DNA of 58,247 nucleotides, from positions 83,939-142,185 of the forward strand of contig NZ_HE611016.1 of assembly GCF_000236865.1 (NCBI RefSeq), given 5' to 3'. The stretch is from Senegalimassilia anaerobia JC110. GTDB taxonomy: Bacteria > Actinomycetota > Coriobacteriia > Coriobacteriales > Eggerthellaceae. A program made the position numbers and the translations under genes. The notes beneath the pieces are model-generated. The model saw only the letters and a program-made list of their open reading frames with translations, was not told where the DNA came from and ran no database searches. This document shows, in pieces, positions 7,999 to 15,134 of the stretch (its first letter is position 1; every line of letters begins with the position of its first letter).

Positions 7999-8925
7999 TT
8001 ACAGCTTGGCGATGGCGTCGTCCACGTGCGAGACGTAGATGTCGTCGATCGCGACGTTCTGCCCCAGACCCTGGAGCAGGCACGTCACTTCGAAGCCGGC
8101 GGCCACGAACTTCGCAGCCCAGCTGTCGGGGTCGGTCTCGTCTGCCATGTCGTTGTTCGCGTGGTCGCCCGCGACCACCATGAACGGCGCGAGCACGGCC
8201 TTCTTGTAGCCTGCGGCGCTCGCGGCGGCGATAACGTCCTCGCAGGTCGGTTCAGCCTCGACGGTGCCGACGAAGAACTGCGTCAAGCCCTCGTTCTTGA
8301 ACACTTCCTGCATCTTGGCATAGTCGGCGTTGGAATCGGCTTCGGTGCCGTGGCCCATGAGGCACAGCGCCGTCTTGCCGTCGTCGAAGGACGCCATGTT
8401 CTCCTTAATGGCTGCGGCCACCTTCTTGTAGTCGTCGTCGGAGGTGAGCAGCGGGTCGCCGAGCGAGATCTTGTCGAACTTGTCGGCGTACTTGTCGAGC
8501 TCGTCTTTCACGTCGGCGTATTCCAGGCCAGCCATGAGATGCGTCGGCTGCACGACGATTTCCTTCACGCCGTCTTCCACGCAGCGGTCGAGCGCCTCGG
8601 TCATGTTGTCGATCGTGATGCCGTCGCGCTCCTTCAGCTTGTCGATGATGATCTGCGCGGTGAAGGCGCGGCGGATGTCGTAGTCCTGCCAGTACTTCTC
8701 GCGGATAGCGTCTTCGATGGCGCCGATGGTGATGTGGCGCGAGTCGTTGTAGCTCGTGCCGAAGCTCGTGACGAGGATGACCGGCTTCACGGCCTTCTCC
8801 TTTTCGCTCGATTTCTCGGAACTCGCGGAGGTGCTGGAGCAGCCCGCAAGCGCGACTCCGGCGAGCGCGACGGCTCCGGTTGCTGCGGCGCCCATGAAGC
8901 CGCGGCGTGACATCTGGTCGGACAT
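7999..8925 (-). CDS. cbiK: Exported sirohydrochlorin cobaltochelatase (CbiK family, Tat lipoprotein)
   Basis: 308 residues from ATG 8925 (AGGAAAGGGA upstream). CbiK inserts cobalt into sirohydrochlorin at the start of anaerobic cobalamin synthesis. Family blocks: ILVTSFGTSYNDSR, VVQPTHLMAGLEY (His of the metal site), CLMGHGTEADSNADY, and PFMVVAGDHANNDMA (second His). Unlike cytoplasmic CbiK it begins with a twin-arginine signal, SRRGFMG, followed by lipobox LAGC, so it should be anchored outside the membrane. Periplasmic CbiK forms are known in Desulfovibrio. It leads an operon with a FecBCD-type importer and is preceded by a cobalamin riboswitch. Its role could be metal or tetrapyrrole handling for uptake rather than the cytosolic step. 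Confidence 0.9.
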   Translation of the reverse strand: MSDQMSRRGFMGAAATGAVALAGVALAGCSSTSASSEKSSEKEKAVKPVILVTSFGTSYNDSRHITIGAIEDAIREKYWQDYDIRRAFTAQIIIDKLKERDGITIDNMTEALDRCVEDGVKEIVVQPTHLMAGLEYADVKDELDKYADKFDKISLGDPLLTSDDDYKKVAAAIKENMASFDDGKTALCLMGHGTEADSNADYAKMQEVFKNEGLTQFFVGTVEAEPTCEDVIAAASAAGYKKAVLAPFMVVAGDHANNDMADETDPDSWAAKFVAAGFEVTCLLQGLGQNVAIDDIYVSHVDDAIAKL

Positions 8926-9099
8926 GGTTTTCCCTTTCCTCGGTTTGCCGGTCCCCCGGCGACAGTTGCTTATCGGCACAAGCGAAAGAAAAGCGCGCTC
9001 GTCCGCAAAGGGATAGCGCGCCTGTTTCTTGCCGGCTGCGGCCGGCTCATTCGAAAGGGAAGCGCACTCCTCGGGGTTCACAAGGAGCTAACGCCACGG

Positions 9100-9250
9100 C
9101 GATGCCGTGAGGAAAAGGCGAAGCAGTCTGGCTTGGGGCGCGAGGCGGTTCGCCCGCGCGTCCTACACAGTAATGTCCCTTGCCCAGGATTCCCACCTGG
9201 TTCCCTCCGCAAGCCAGCGCGGGCTGTGCGGGCGCCGCGCCGGTCGTTTC
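9100..9250 (-). promoter_or_regulatory. Cobalamin riboswitch upstream of cbiK
   Basis: Read on the minus strand from about 9250: GGGAACC (9205-9199), AGGTGGGAATCCTGGGCA, then CATTACTGT, a variable GC-rich arm, and AAGCCAGACTGC (9134-9123). These match the order and spacing of the conserved B12-aptamer core (GGGAA, GGTG..AATCC, GC..ACTGT, AGCCAG). Downstream lie two hairpins, CACGGC/GCCGTG (9095-9109) and GCCGGC/GCCGGC (9031-9046), before the cbiK start; neither has a T-run, so control may be at translation. It should shut down cbiK and the importer when cobalamin is plentiful. Confidence 0.82.
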
Positions 9251-9452
9251 CTTTGATTCGATTGTCATATGCTCGTTGCCGAAACTGCTACTATGATAGT
9301 GGGCGCTTGTGGGCGTGTCAAAGCCAGGGCGCGCGGCATTGCGCCTCCTGCCTACGTATTTGCGCCGATTGCCGCTGCGGGCGCCGTGTTTTGCCCGCTG
9401 CGCGAAGGGCGGCGTAAACGGTTGCGATGAGAAACGGGAAGGGAAGGCTCGG
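9251..9452 (+). promoter_or_regulatory. Leader of the cbi/cob operon, possible promoter and partial B12 box
   Basis: TATGAT (9292-9297) could be a -10 box, inside an 11-base dyad (ACTATGATAGT, 9290-9300); no well-spaced -35 was found. AAAGCCAGG and CCTGCCTACG flank a GGCGC/GCGCC hairpin at about 9321-9355, recalling the 3' part of a cobalamin riboswitch, but the GGGAA/GGTG core was not found upstream. GGGAAGG (9441-9447) serves the cbiF start. Confidence 0.3.
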
Positions 9453-10244
9453 ATGATTCATATCGTTGGCGCAGGTTCGGGCGCCGCCGACCTTATCACG
9501 CTGCGCGGGGCGCGTCTTCTGCGCGCGGCCGACGTGGTCGTTTGGGCGGGGAGCCTTGTGAACCCCGAGCTGCTCGCCGAGTGCAAGGAATCCTGCGTCG
9601 TCTACGACAGCGCGCACATGACCTTGGAAGAAGTGCTCGACGTGATGTGCGCGGCGGATGCGCGGGGCGGGGAAGTGGTGCGCCTGCACACGGGCGACCC
9701 GTGCCTGTACGGCGCCATCCAGGAGCAGATGGACGCGCTCGACGCGCGCGGCGTGGACTACGAGGTGGTGCCCGGCGTGTCGAGCTTTTGCGGTGCCGCG
9801 GCGGCGCTTCGCCAGGAATACACGCTGCCGGGAATCAGCCAGTCGGTCGTGATCACGCGGCTTTCCGGGCGCACCCCCATGCCCGCGGGCGAGGGCATGC
9901 GCACCATGGCGGAAAGCGGCTCGACTATGGTCATCTTCCTGAGCTCGGGTATGCTCGCCGAGCTTTCCGCCGAGCTTTTGGCCGCGGGCCGCAGCTTCGA
10001 CGAGCCGGCGGCGCTCGTGTACAAGGCGACCTGGCCTGAGGAGCGCGTGGTGCGCTGCACAGTGGGCACGCTCGCCGATGCGGGCGCGCGAGAGGGCATC
10101 GACCGCACGGCGCTCGTGGTGGTGGGCCGCGTGCTCGGAGCTCGCGGCGGGCTTGCGCACGACGGCGCGCAAGCGGAGTCGTACGAGCGCAGCAAGCTTT
10201 ACGACCCTTCGTTTGCCACGGGGTATCGGAAGGCGAGCAGCTAG
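9453..10244 (+). CDS. cbiF: Cobalt-precorrin-4 C11-methyltransferase
   Basis: 263 residues from ATG 9453; an upstream extension to 9309 lacks family sequence. CbiF transfers a methyl group from S-adenosylmethionine to C11 of the corrin precursor. Seen: IHIVGAGSGAADLITLRGA at the N-terminus, VWAGSLVNPELL, LHTGDPCLYGAIQEQ (SAM loop), VVPGVSSFCGAAAAL, and LSGRTPMPAGEGM. First gene of a 16-gene cobalamin operon transcribed away from the cbiK operon; the next start lies one base after its stop. Confidence 0.95.
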   Translation: MIHIVGAGSGAADLITLRGARLLRAADVVVWAGSLVNPELLAECKESCVVYDSAHMTLEEVLDVMCAADARGGEVVRLHTGDPCLYGAIQEQMDALDARGVDYEVVPGVSSFCGAAAALRQEYTLPGISQSVVITRLSGRTPMPAGEGMRTMAESGSTMVIFLSSGMLAELSAELLAAGRSFDEPAALVYKATWPEERVVRCTVGTLADAGAREGIDRTALVVVGRVLGARGGLAHDGAQAESYERSKLYDPSFATGYRKASS

Positions 10245-10245
10245 C

Positions 10246-11430
10246 GTGGCTTTCGAGCACTACATATATACCGGGACGACCCGCCTGCGCTGCGGCTACA
10301 CCACGGGGAGCTGCGCCGCGCTCGCGGCGAAGGCGGCCTGCGAGATGCTCTTGTCACGAAAGCCCGTCGGCCGCGTGTCGATCGTCACCCCCGGCGGGCT
10401 GCCCGTCGAGGCGGACGTGGTCGACGCATGCATCGGCGAGGGGTGCGCCCAGTGCGCCGTGCGAAAGGACGCAGGCGACGATGCCGATGTGACCGACGGC
10501 GTGCTTGTGTACGCGCGCGTGGAACATGCGGGGTCGGGCACGGGCGCTGCGGGCGGCAAGGGCGTGCCCGCGCGCGAATCGGAAGTTTCCGTCGATGGCG
10601 GCGTGGGCGTGGGGCGCGTGACGTTGCCCGGGCTCGAGCAGCCGGTGGGGGCGGCCGCCATCAACGCGACGCCGCGCGCGATGATCGCTTCGGCGGTGCG
10701 CGAGGTGTGCGCCGCGCACGGCTTTTCTGGAAATATCGCTGTGACGATTTCGGTACCCGAGGGTGTTGCCCTTGCCGAAAAGACCTTCAACCCGCACCTG
10801 GGGATAGAGGACGGCATCTCCATCCTGGGCACGACGGGCATCGTCGAGCCGCGCAGCCTCGCTGCCTTGCGCGACAGCATCGAGCTCGAGATCCGGCAGC
10901 ATGCGGCTATGGGGCGGCGCGGAGTCGTGCTCACGCCCGGCAACTACGGCGAGCAGTTCATCTCGGGGCATTTCCGCCTAAACGGTGCGCCGGTGGTCGT
11001 CATTTCCAACTTCGTGGGCGATGCGATCGATTGCTGCGTTCGCGAGGGGTTTGCCAATGTCCTTCTTGTGGGACACATCGGCAAGCTGGTGAAGGTCGCG
11101 GGCGGCATCATGGACACCCATTCGCGTACCGCCGACTGCCGCGCGGAGATTCTGGCCGCCCACGCGGCCTTGGCCGGCGCGGGCGCGAAGACCGTGCGCG
11201 AGATCATGTCGTCGGTCACGACCACGGCGGCGCTCGAGGCAATCGAGGCCGCCGGCGTGGGGGACGCTGCGCGCGCCTCGCTTGCTGCGGCGATCGAGGA
11301 CAGGTTGCGCCGCCGCGCGGCGGGCGCATGCGGCATCGCCGCGGTCGTGTTCGACGCCGAGCGCCGCGAGCTTTTCCGCACGTCGGGCGCCGATGCGGTT
11401 ATCGGGGAATTGGGGGCGACGTATGAGTAA
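10246..11430 (+). CDS. cbiD: Cobalt-precorrin-5B C1-methyltransferase
   Basis: 394 residues from GTG 10246, one base after the cbiF stop, with AAGGCGAG upstream. CbiD methylates C1 in the anaerobic pathway. Family landmarks: LRCGYTTGSCAALAAKA at the N-terminus, VTLPGLEQPVG, INATPRAMI, NPHLGIEDGISILGTTGIVEP, and HIGKLVKVAGGIMDTHSR. Slightly longer than the usual 360-380 residues because of a Gly/Ala-rich insertion near residue 105. Its stop overlaps cbiL by eight bases. Presence of cbiD (with cbiG and cbiK) shows the oxygen-independent route. Confidence 0.95.
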   Translation: MAFEHYIYTGTTRLRCGYTTGSCAALAAKAACEMLLSRKPVGRVSIVTPGGLPVEADVVDACIGEGCAQCAVRKDAGDDADVTDGVLVYARVEHAGSGTGAAGGKGVPARESEVSVDGGVGVGRVTLPGLEQPVGAAAINATPRAMIASAVREVCAAHGFSGNIAVTISVPEGVALAEKTFNPHLGIEDGISILGTTGIVEPRSLAALRDSIELEIRQHAAMGRRGVVLTPGNYGEQFISGHFRLNGAPVVVISNFVGDAIDCCVREGFANVLLVGHIGKLVKVAGGIMDTHSRTADCRAEILAAHAALAGAGAKTVREIMSSVTTTAALEAIEAAGVGDAARASLAAAIEDRLRRRAAGACGIAAVVFDAERRELFRTSGADAVIGELGATYE

Positions 11431-11797
11431 AGGCGTGCTGTACGGGGTGGGCACGGGGCCTGGCGAGCCCGAGCTGCTCACGATCAAGGCCGTCCGCACA
11501 ATCGAATCGTGTCCGGTCATCGCCGCACCGCAGACGGCGGACGGGGCCATGGTCGCGCTCGATATCGTGCGCGGCGGCTACGACGACGTGCGCCGCGCAA
11601 TCGGCTGGCCGGGGACGAAGGTGGTCATGAAGGCGCGCCGCTCGCTTGCGGACACGAAGCGCATCCTTCGCGAGGAGAGCGCCTTCGACGGTGCCGAGCT
11701 CGTAGAGGGCTGTGGGCTTCCGGGCGAGCGCGTGTACCGCTCGCTCGACGATGTGCCCGATCGGGGCAGCTACTTCTCGACAATGGTGGTGCGCTAG
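11423..11797 (+). CDS. cbiL: Cobalt-factor II C20-methyltransferase, internally deleted
   Basis: Only 124 residues where CbiL is about 220-240. The N-terminal part (GVLYGVGTGPGEPELLTIKA, CPVIAAPQT, MVALDIVRGG) and the C-terminal part (WPGTKVVMKARRSL, ELVEGCGLPGERVY, YFSTMVVR) both match CbiL, but about 100 middle residues are missing in frame between residues about 58 and 66. The lost part holds the GDP-type SAM loop and the PGV-x-SF active-site segment, so activity is unlikely. Start ATG 11423 overlaps cbiD; stop touches cbiG. Either the genome has another cbiL, or this pathway is blocked, or the assembly lost a segment. Confidence 0.85.
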   Translation: MSKGVLYGVGTGPGEPELLTIKAVRTIESCPVIAAPQTADGAMVALDIVRGGYDDVRRAIGWPGTKVVMKARRSLADTKRILREESAFDGAELVEGCGLPGERVYRSLDDVPDRGSYFSTMVVR

Positions 11798-12931
11798 ATG
11801 AGGGTTTCCTGCATAGCGTTCACCGAGAGGGGGTATGCGTTGGCGGAGCGCACCGCACGCGCGCTTTCCGATTGCGCGCAGACAGGTGAAGGTGACCCTG
11901 GCTGGGACGTTTCCGTTTCGCGCGGGTTCGGCGAGGGGAAGGCCGACCTGCGCGCATGGACGGCGCTCGCGTGGGAAGCGTCGGACGCGCTTCTGTTCGT
12001 GGGCGCGGCGGGCATCGCCGTGCGGGCGATCGCGCCGCATGTCGCCTCGAAGGCAAACGATCCCGCGGTTGTGGCGATCGACGAGGCGGGGCGCTTTGCC
12101 GTCCCGCTTTTGTCGGGGCATTTGGGCGGTGCGAACGAGCTTGCGCAAACTGTGGCACGCGCGGCAGGGGCCATCCCCGTCATCACCACGGCGACCGACG
12201 TCCGCGGCGTGTGGGCGGTGGATACGTGGGCGCGCTGCGCGGGGCTCGCCGTTTCGAATCCCGAGGCCATCAAGCGAGTGTCGGCGCGGCTGCTTTCGGG
12301 CGGGCGCGTGGCGCTCTATTCCGACATGCCGATTTCGGGACAGCCGCCTGAGGGGGTTGACATTGCGTCCGACCGCGCTCGGGCCGATATCGTCGTGTCG
12401 CCGTTCGCTGGCGCGAATGCAGGTGCGTCCGTTCGCGCGGCGGAGACAACGGGCGAGGTCGTGCCCGCCGGTGAGACGGGGAAGTCGGCGGGCGTGCGGG
12501 CGCAGGCGCCTGCGCCCGAGCCGCTTCGCCTTGTCGTGCCCTGCATCGTTGCGGGCATAGGGTGCCGTCGCGGTGCGTGCGCCGAAGCGATCGAGGAGGC
12601 GTTTCTTCTCGCGTGCGGGCAGGCGGGTATCTCGCCTTCGGCCGTGCGCGAGGCGGCGACGATCGACGTGAAGGCGCACGAGGAGGGTCTGCTCGCCTTC
12701 TGCCGCGCGCGCGATATCCCGCTTGCGACGTATTCCGCAGAGGAGTTGTCGCAGGTCGAAGGCAGCGTTTCGCCATCTGATTTCGTGCGCGCGACGGTGG
12801 GGGTCGACAACGTGTGCGAGCGCGCGGCGCTCGCGGACGGGGGCGAACTTATCTTCCCGAAGCTCGCTCACGGCGGCGTGACCGTCGCGTTTTCCAAGGT
12901 AACTATCGAACTTTCGTTTAAGGAGCGGTGA
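11798..12931 (+). CDS. cbiG: Cobalt-precorrin-5A hydrolase
   Basis: 377 residues; ATG 11798 directly follows the cbiL stop. CbiG opens the delta-lactone and releases the C20-derived two-carbon unit as acetaldehyde. Seen: LLFVGAAGIAVRAIAPHV, KANDPAVVAIDEAG, VPLLSGHLGGANELA, ITTATDVRGVWAVDTWA, and the C-terminal domain VAGIGCRRGACAEAIEEAF with ATIDVKAHEEGLLAF. An Ala/Gly-rich linker of about 40 residues joins the two halves. Overlaps the next start by one base. Confidence 0.94.
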   Translation: MRVSCIAFTERGYALAERTARALSDCAQTGEGDPGWDVSVSRGFGEGKADLRAWTALAWEASDALLFVGAAGIAVRAIAPHVASKANDPAVVAIDEAGRFAVPLLSGHLGGANELAQTVARAAGAIPVITTATDVRGVWAVDTWARCAGLAVSNPEAIKRVSARLLSGGRVALYSDMPISGQPPEGVDIASDRARADIVVSPFAGANAGASVRAAETTGEVVPAGETGKSAGVRAQAPAPEPLRLVVPCIVAGIGCRRGACAEAIEEAFLLACGQAGISPSAVREAATIDVKAHEEGLLAFCRARDIPLATYSAEELSQVEGSVSPSDFVRATVGVDNVCERAALADGGELIFPKLAHGGVTVAFSKVTIELSFKER

Positions 12932-13674
12932 TGGGAAAGCTCTTCGTGGTGGGGATCGGCCCGGGCGGCCCCGACGGCATGACGATTGCGGCCCGGCGCG
13001 CGCTCGAGGCGGCCGACATCGTTGTGGGGTACACGAAATACGTGGAGCTCGCGCTCGCCGCCGTGCCCGACGCGGCGCATCTCGCGACGCCGATGATGCA
13101 CGAGGTCGAACGGTGCCGCCTGGCGCTTTCGCGCGCGCAGAGCGGAGAAGCCGTGGCGCTCGTGTGCAGCGGTGACGCGGGCGTGTACGGCATGGCGAGC
13201 CCCGTGCTGGAGCTTGCGGAGGACTACCCCGATGTAGACGTGGAAGTTATCGCCGGGGCCACCGCGGCTCAGAGCGGGTCGGCGGTGCTCGGCGCCCCGC
13301 TTGCCCACGACTTCGCGGTCGTGTCGCTCTCCGACCTGCTCACGCCGTGGGAGGTCATCGAGCGCAGGCTCGCCGCCGTGGCGAGCGCCGACTTCTGCAT
13401 CTGTTTGTACAACCCGCGCAGCAGAAAGCGCGCCGACAGGCTCTCGCGCGCGGCGAAGATCATGCTCGAATGGAAGGCCCCCGACACGCTCTGCGGCTGG
13501 GTACGCAACATCGGGCGCGAGGGGCAGCAGTCGGGTATGTGCAGGCTCTCCGAGCTGGGGGAGTTCGACGCCGACATGTTCACCACCGTGTTCGTCGGCA
13601 ACGCGGACACGAAGCGCGTAGGCGGCCGTATGGTCACGCCGCGCGGGTATCGGGAGATTCCATGCGAAAGGTAA
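12931..13674 (+). CDS. cbiH: Cobalt-factor III C17-methyltransferase (ring contraction)
   Basis: 247 residues from ATG 12931, which has AAGGAG five bases upstream; a GTG at 12928 is less well placed. CbiH methylates C17 and drives ring contraction. Seen: LFVVGIGPGGPDGMT, ADIVVGYTKYVEL, ALVCSGDAGVYGMA, EVIAGATAAQSGSAVLGAPL, HDFAVVSLSDLLTPW, and ICLYNPRSRKR. The stop overlaps cbiET by 13 bases. Full-length and apparently intact. Confidence 0.95.
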   Translation: MGKLFVVGIGPGGPDGMTIAARRALEAADIVVGYTKYVELALAAVPDAAHLATPMMHEVERCRLALSRAQSGEAVALVCSGDAGVYGMASPVLELAEDYPDVDVEVIAGATAAQSGSAVLGAPLAHDFAVVSLSDLLTPWEVIERRLAAVASADFCICLYNPRSRKRADRLSRAAKIMLEWKAPDTLCGWVRNIGREGQQSGMCRLSELGEFDADMFTTVFVGNADTKRVGGRMVTPRGYREIPCER

Positions 13675-15134
13675 CGATCATCGGGGCGGGGCCCGGAAAC
13701 CCCGATTTGCTCTCGCGCGCGGCGCTCGACGCGATCGACATCGCCGACGTGGTCATCGGCGCTCATCGCGCGCTTGCCGGCATCGACGTGCCGCCCGACG
13801 TGGTGAGATGCGAGCTCGTGAAGACGGCGGACATCGTCGCCGCGCTCACCGATGCGGCGTCGTGGCAGCGCGCCGTGGTCGTGATGACGGGCGATGTGGG
13901 GCTGTTCAGCGGCGCGCGCCGCCTGGTGGAGGCGCTCTCCGGCGACGCGCAGGTGGACGTGCGCGTCATTCCCGGCATAAGCTCAGCGTCGTATCTCGCC
14001 GCGCGCCTCGCGCGTCCATGGCAGGATTGGCGCTTCGCGAGCGCTCACGGCGTGGCGTGCGACATCGTGGCCGAGGCCGAGCGCGCAGGCGAGCTCTTCC
14101 TCGCCACGTCGGGCGGGGAAGACCCCTCGCGGCTTTCGGGCGAGCTTGTGCAGGCGGGCTTCGGGGACGCGCGCGTGACGGTGGCCGAGCGCCTGTCGTA
14201 CCCCGACGAGCGCATCACCTGCGCGACCGCAAGTGAAATCGCAGGTCAGACGTTCGACGACTTGAACGTGATGCTTATCGGGTTCGCAGACGGCGCCGGG
14301 TCGCCCGCGGGCTCTAGCGCAGCCTCCGAGGCGCCGGCCGGCGCGTCTGCGCCCGCGGCGGCTTCTTCCGCGGCGGACTCTGCGGGCGCATCCCGCGCCG
14401 CGAGCTCCCGCTGGCCGTACGCTTCCTCGGGCATTCCCGACGAGCTCTTCATCCGCGGCGACGTTCCCATGACCAAGCAGGAGGTGCGCGCCGTCGCGCT
14501 CGCGAAGCTGCGCCTTACCGCGACCGATACCGTGTGGGACGTCGGCGCCGGCACGGGGAGCGTGTCGATCGAGGCGGCGCTCGTCGCGCGAGCGGGGTCG
14601 GTATGGGCGGTCGAGCGCAACGCGGCCGGCGTGCGGCTCATCCGAGAGAACGCGGATGCATTCGGGTGCGGCAACGTGCATGCGGTCCCCGGTGTCGCCC
14701 CCGAAGCGCTCGCGAAGCTGCCCGTCCCCGACGCCGTGTTCGTCGGCGGGAGCGCGGGCGAGCTTCCCTCCATCGTGGAGGCGGCGCTCGAGAAGAACTC
14801 GCAGGTTCGCCTGTGCGTGCCATGCGTCACCGTTGAGACGCTCACCGAGGCGTGCGCGCTCCTCTCGGGTTCGCGCTTTAAGGGGTTCGAGGCGTGCCAG
14901 GTGTCGGCCGCCCGCGCCGAGGCTGTAGGCTCGCACCATCTTATGAAGGCGCAAAACCCCGTGTTCCTCGTCAGCGCGCGTGGTGCGGGCGCGGATGCCG
15001 AGGAGCTTGCCGAAGCCGGGGCGCTTGCTGAGTCGCCTGTCGGGGAGGACCCCTCTGCCGAGGGGAACCCATCCGTTGAGGTGGTCTCGCTTGCTAACTG
15101 CAACGCCGCAGGTGGGGAAGGCGGCGCCCGGTGA
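13662..15134 (+). CDS. cbiET: Cobalt-precorrin-7 C5-methyltransferase / C15-methyltransferase (decarboxylating) fusion
   Basis: 490 residues; ATG 13662 overlaps cbiH. Residues 1-205 are CbiE (VTIIGAGPGNPDLLSRAA, VVVMTGDVGLFSGA, VIPGISSASYLA). Residues about 260-445 are CbiT, with SAM motif VWDVGAGTGSVSIEAALVA and DAVFVGGSAGELPSI. Together they methylate C5 and C15 and decarboxylate the C12 side chain, as CobL does in one chain. The two domains are joined by an unusual Ala/Ser/Gly-rich linker of about 45 residues, and another low-complexity tail of about 45 residues ends the protein. The tail overlaps the cbiA start. Confidence 0.94.
   Translation: MRKVTIIGAGPGNPDLLSRAALDAIDIADVVIGAHRALAGIDVPPDVVRCELVKTADIVAALTDAASWQRAVVVMTGDVGLFSGARRLVEALSGDAQVDVRVIPGISSASYLAARLARPWQDWRFASAHGVACDIVAEAERAGELFLATSGGEDPSRLSGELVQAGFGDARVTVAERLSYPDERITCATASEIAGQTFDDLNVMLIGFADGAGSPAGSSAASEAPAGASAPAAASSAADSAGASRAASSRWPYASSGIPDELFIRGDVPMTKQEVRAVALAKLRLTATDTVWDVGAGTGSVSIEAALVARAGSVWAVERNAAGVRLIRENADAFGCGNVHAVPGVAPEALAKLPVPDAVFVGGSAGELPSIVEAALEKNSQVRLCVPCVTVETLTEACALLSGSRFKGFEACQVSAARAEAVGSHHLMKAQNPVFLVSARGAGADAEELAEAGALAESPVGEDPSAEGNPSVEVVSLANCNAAGGEGGAR

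Noticed and set aside
9309-9452. Upstream start for cbiF
   Set aside because: The added 48 residues are Arg/Pro-rich and unlike CbiF; the ATG at 9453 has a strong ribosome site and the family N-terminus.
13347-13661. Upstream extension of cbiET by 105 codons
   Set aside because: It overlaps cbiH in another frame and has no family sequence; CbiE proteins begin at the ATG at 13662.
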